From contig NC_135785.1 in the NCBI RefSeq assembly GCF_051106095.1, positions 93,475,001 to 93,539,000 on the forward strand: a stretch of 64,000 nucleotides of DNA, written 5' to 3'. How positions within the stretch are numbered: position 1 is the stretch's first letter; every line of letters begins with the position of its first letter. The notes beneath the pieces were generated by a model. It saw only the letters and a program-made list of their open reading frames with translations, did not search any database and was not told the origin of the DNA. This DNA comes from Pogona vitticeps. Taxonomy: Eukaryota; Chordata; Lepidosauria; Squamata; Agamidae. A program made the translations under genes and the position numbers. This document shows positions 60,151-64,000 of the stretch, piece by piece.

Positions 60151-63029
60151 CTGGTAGCCTTGGGTTTCCATGTGGAAAGAAATAGTTTCAGAGTGGAGGG
60201 AAAGGCCAAGACATGGTCCAACAATGGGGAATTCTGCTGTGACCTGAACTTAGGATCTTTAGCTCCTACTATGCTTCTTTCTTCAGCTGGAAGTCTTTTG
60301 GAAGAGAATGATGAGTTCCTAGCCTTGGGATTAGATAAGCAATGCTCTTCCTTTTATGTTGGTCACCTGCTTGTTTGCTTGCTTTCCTGTCCTAGCAAAG
60401 GACAGATATTATCTTGGCTATCCTACTTGGGAAGCAGCAGCTCCAAACACCCTGGGGCTGCGTTGCTCCCAAACTAGTCTCCCATGGATAGTTTTGTGCC
60501 GGCCAGAAAAGGGGAAATCCTTGGCCCTCCAGATGACTTCCACTTCAGCTTTCAGAAGCCTCATCTAGCTTGGTAAGGGATTGTGGGAGTTGCATTGCAA
60601 AGCAATGAAGCAGAAGGCCAAAATGTTTCCTGTGCTGGATTTAGCCTTCTGTGACAAAGTCCTTTCTCTGCAGTAAGAGGCACAGTGCTTTGGAACCAAC
60701 ATAGCTGATACGTGAGCTAGCATTTAGGCAGAGATGGAATCAGCTTTGAGTCTGTGTCTCACTGAGATACTGGTCTGCAAATACAGGTATACCCACCGGT
60801 GGTCTTCCCATTAGAAAAGTGAACACAGAACTGCACCAAAATCCCACGATCACAAAAAAAAAAAGCTCTTGGGTAGCATGAAGTTGGAAAGAGACTGTTT
60901 CATTGCAGCAGCATGGCAAGAAACCTGTTAAAACTGATTTCTGCAATTGAGGAACATCCTCTTGGGAGTGATAAACTATAGCAAGTTAAGAAGTCAATCA
61001 CCCAGTCTGGCAAGCTGGAGCAGAGATCTGTCCCAGATAGCCAGTCCTATGGTTAGGTAATGACTGAATGGCCGCAAGGGGGGTTCATTACATGGCAAGG
61101 GGTGTTACTTTAACTCCAGGTGTGGTTGGCTACTCCCATCTACTTTATCTGGACATTTTTGAGAGCCCTGAAATTTTTCACTGATTCCCCAATGCACTGA
61201 GATTTGATCATATTTTACAAGAACAGAAAAACACAACAGAAGGAAGTCCTCACAAAACAATGTGATTGAGATGATATCTTGACAAACAGAAACTCTAGAA
61301 AATAATGGAAAATCCCTATATGTAGTCCTAGAAAGAGTTCCTCAAAATGAGGTAAAGAAATTGACTATTTTCCCAAAGAAATGTCCGTTCTTTTAAAAAA
61401 AAAAAGATGGGAAACCTACTAAGGAACAAGCCCTGTTGTATTTAAATGACAAAGAAAAGTTCAGTGTGTTACTCTGTTAATTTTTTAAGTGAAGTTAACC
61501 ATTGTGGATGTTTTTACCCCTTTTTCTTTATTTTGCCTTGCTTTCCGTTCTAGATTCAGACTTTATTTATTATAAACTTTGCCTACTGTATCTGGATTTA
61601 ATGTTAGCCATATTGTTTTTTGTTTGTTTGTTTGTTTTTTGGTATGTTACACTGTTTCTTAGATGATTGTGGTACAAGTGCGTGAGTGGACACTGGGTGA
61701 TGTGAAAGCTCTGTGGGGACTGAGCAGCCGGCCCTACCAATGGACAGAGTTAGGCAAGCACCTCAGGTGGCAGATGCTTGGGAAACCACACTGGTAGCTC
61801 CCCCAGTCGTGTCTCTACACCCTCTCAGCCATGCCCCTCCTTTGGAGGACAAAGCCCCACTTCTTAAAACTGCTGCTGCCCTCAGCTATGGTGAAACATC
61901 TTATCCTCTCCTTAATGTTGCCTTAAGAGTCAGCTTCCAGTCCTGTCCATTTCTGTATATGGAACGGAGGGCAGATGGTATCTTCCTTTCTGCCTCAAGC
62001 ATCAAAAACTCTTAAGGATTCATCCCTTGATGTTCTGTTTTATGAATAACAAGTATGGCATGTCCAAACATGCTCTGTGAGTTTGAGGACATGTGTTTTA
62101 TGTCCCACACTTTCTCTAGACCCAAAGACTTGTAAGAAACCTTCTTCTTCTGGGGTGCATTAAGCCAGCCTCCCCAACCCTGTGCCCTGCATATATGCTG
62201 GACTACAATTCCCATCATCTCCACACTGCAGGGAGATGAACCCTTGTGCAATGTGTGGAGGTTTGAACTAGCAGGTAACCTTCAGGTTACTTCTGCCCTC
62301 CAATCTTCAATTTTTCAAGAACTGTATTAGAAACAGTAGGTCTCATTCAAATTATTGCGGCCACTTGTATTTATTGTGTGAAGAAATGTAAAGCAATACC
62401 TGAAGCAGGATAATGCAGGATGTCAAAGCAGAGATGAAAAATTGTGCTTTGAAAATTTGCAAGTCAAATGAGAGAGTTTCTTGCCCTGGACAAAGACTCA
62501 GACCTGAATTTGTGCCCTTTTGCAAAAAATTGAGACTTGGAACAGTTCCAGACTCTCCCCTTGCCCTGCGCTTTTGGCTGTGTACACACAGCAGTTTCTC
62601 CTTTGTGATGCCCCTCCCTGGAAGACAAGGTCCAGGTAATCCATGCAGTGGGTTCCACCAAACAGCAGACAAGGTAACACTTGGCTGCCCTCCTCCAGGA
62701 AAAAAAAAACAGTATTCAGATCATATTTATTCCAAGATGCAAAACAAGATGACCTCCATGTCACAGGATTGTTGCCCTTTGGATGCCCGTCTGCAATGTT
62801 GCCTGGAGTGCTTAAAGAGTCTCAACATATACCGATACCCATGTATTATGCCTTCCTGAACATATGGTAAAAAGCACTTCATACATTTAGTTAATTTTTT
62901 TAAAAAAAGTGTAGGTACGTAACTATGTCATTTATTGTAGAATAGCAAACATTATGTGCAAACTTGCAGCAGTAAGAACTAGGAATGAAGACACCTGTGT
63001 CTAAATTATTTGACACCTGATGCTAATGC
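60151..63029. other. Intergenic, no gene seen
   Basis: Unique AT-rich DNA. A diverged relative of family R1 or a related repeat is at about 61722-62005 (GCCGGCCCTACCAATGG ... GCACCTCAGGTGGCAGATG ... CTGCCTCAAGC). A decayed palindromic repeat is at 62165-62245. Confidence 0.45.
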
Positions 63030-63076
63030 TAATGATGATGATGGTGGTGGTGGTGATGATGATGATGATGATGATG
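63030..63076. repeat. (GAT)n / (GGT)n microsatellite
   Basis: GATGATGATGGTGGTGGTGG then GATGATGAT units. Confidence 0.9.
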
Positions 63077-63184
63077 TAACTAGCATCACATCTTGTCAGG
63101 ATTCATCAACACAGGATTTAGATTGCCATGGTGGCCCAAGGATTCTGGGAACTAGAACCACAAACAGTTATATTTACAAGCTTA

Positions 63185-63412
63185 GGGTTAAGTAAGACTC
63201 CCCGGAAAAGATCCTGCTGTTGGGAAAATGTGAAAGCAAGAGGAGAAGGGGATGACAGAGGAGGAAATGGTTGGACAGTGTCATCAAAACTCCCAACATG
63301 AATTTTACCAAACTCCAGGAGGCAGTGGAAGACAGGAGGGCCTGTCGTGCGCTGGTCCATGGGGTCATGAAGAGTCGGACACGACTAAACGGTTAAACAA
63401 CAACAACAATTT
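63185..63412 (+). mobile_element. Bov-B (RTE) LINE 3' end
   Basis: Contains the ordered Bov-B 3' blocks AAGAGGAGAAGGGGATGACAG, GGTTGGACAGTGTCATC, GGAGGCAGTGGAAGACAGGA and GTCCATGGGGTCATGAAGAG. It ends with AGTCGGACACGACTAAACGG and a (CAA)n tail. This is the tail shared with the Sauria SINE at 400-750. Strongly 5' truncated. Confidence 0.85.
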
Positions 63413-64000
63413 ATTAAGGGCAAGTGACTGATAAGGTCACTTTATCAGGAGCCACATGCTGGATTGGGAGTGGTGGTGTAACGAATAACCACCCCAATCT
63501 GCTCAAGTCCCTACCAGGCCACTGGAATGAGTGTGTGCCTGCCATGCTCCTAGAGTTCCTGACATGAGCAATTGCCTGGCTGGGCGCTGCACTGGCAGGC
63601 TGCCTACTTCCGATCCACATGGTAGACCAGGGCGGCTTCTCACTCCATGGCAGCTAGCTGACTTATGTGCCAGTAAACTCAAAGGTCTTGTCATTGAACC
63701 AATTCTTTGCATTTTCTGTCTGAGTTTCAATGTTTATTTGCCTGATCTTTCACAATTGTGGGTACTGAACCATAATAATGGGAAGGTGATTTTACCAATT
63801 ACATTGATCAAAAAACAAATTTGCTTATAACACTTATATCCTAGCTCACTTTCAAGCAAAGCAAGGTGCACACCATTCACCTGCTCCCCCTTTGTCTTCA
63901 TAACAGACAGCCTAACAGGCAGGCTACACGATGGAGGGTGGCTAGGGCAGGGCACTCAACGTACTCCATGGTTCAGTGGGGATTTCAACCTGGCTCTCCC
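63413..64000. other. Intergenic, nothing recognised
   Basis: Begins with a small hairpin (CTGATAA ... TTATCAG near 63430-63450). No gene or family recognised up to the window end. Confidence 0.45.

Overview
This window looks like vertebrate, very probably squamate reptile, genomic DNA. The evidence is a Sauria-type tRNA SINE with a Bov-B-like tail, Bov-B (RTE) LINE pieces, CR1 and L2-clade LINE fragments, and many AT-rich microsatellites. Genes are sparse and have introns. I can support two protein-coding genes, both on the minus strand: FAM241B (about 10.2-14.0 kb) and NEUROG3 (about 52.2-53.5 kb). These are neighbours in mammals too, next to COL13A1 and TSPAN15 (human 10q22), which supports both calls.

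Layout. 0-5 kb holds decayed repeats, including an L2-clade LINE inserted into a CR1. FAM241B has two coding exons at 10243-10515 and 10722-10820. Its probable non-coding first exon lies in a small CpG-rich promoter near 13.9-14.1 kb. A pair of about 196 bp elements, near-identical in the core and inverted relative to each other, flanks FAM241B at 4833-5028 and 19491-19687. A 0.6 kb segment occurs twice, at 14.8 and 18.0 kb, and the first copy sits between 26 bp direct repeats. At 20070-21572 is a complete hAT-type DNA transposon with 14 bp terminal inverted repeats and an 8 bp target duplication. Its interior is an extremely GC- and CpG-rich block.

21.6-51 kb is mostly gene desert: an unexplained AT-rich block with minus-strand open frames (22.2-24.5 kb), a large L2 LINE piece (33.0-34.2 kb), a cluster of SINE and LINE fragments at 34.7-39.1 kb (one LINE inserted into another with a clear 10 bp target duplication), and microsatellites.

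NEUROG3 is a complete single-exon coding sequence of 237 codons with an intact neurogenin bHLH domain. It has a 5' non-coding exon, an intron whose acceptor lies one base before the ATG, and a TATA box about 30 bp ahead of the inferred start site. Upstream of the gene (higher coordinates) there is a GAT microsatellite, then unique moderately GC-rich DNA at 57-60 kb. A segment at 58.56-59.06 kb has FOXA-, ONECUT-, CCAAT- and homeodomain-like sites and is a candidate enhancer. The last kilobase has a Bov-B 3' end.

FAM241B and NEUROG3 are not known to act together; they are linked by position. NEUROG3 is the developmental regulator, and much of the unique non-coding DNA may serve it. No rRNA, tRNA gene, CRISPR array or recognisable retroviral element was seen. 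Family names for repeats and comparisons with other species come from memory, not from a search.
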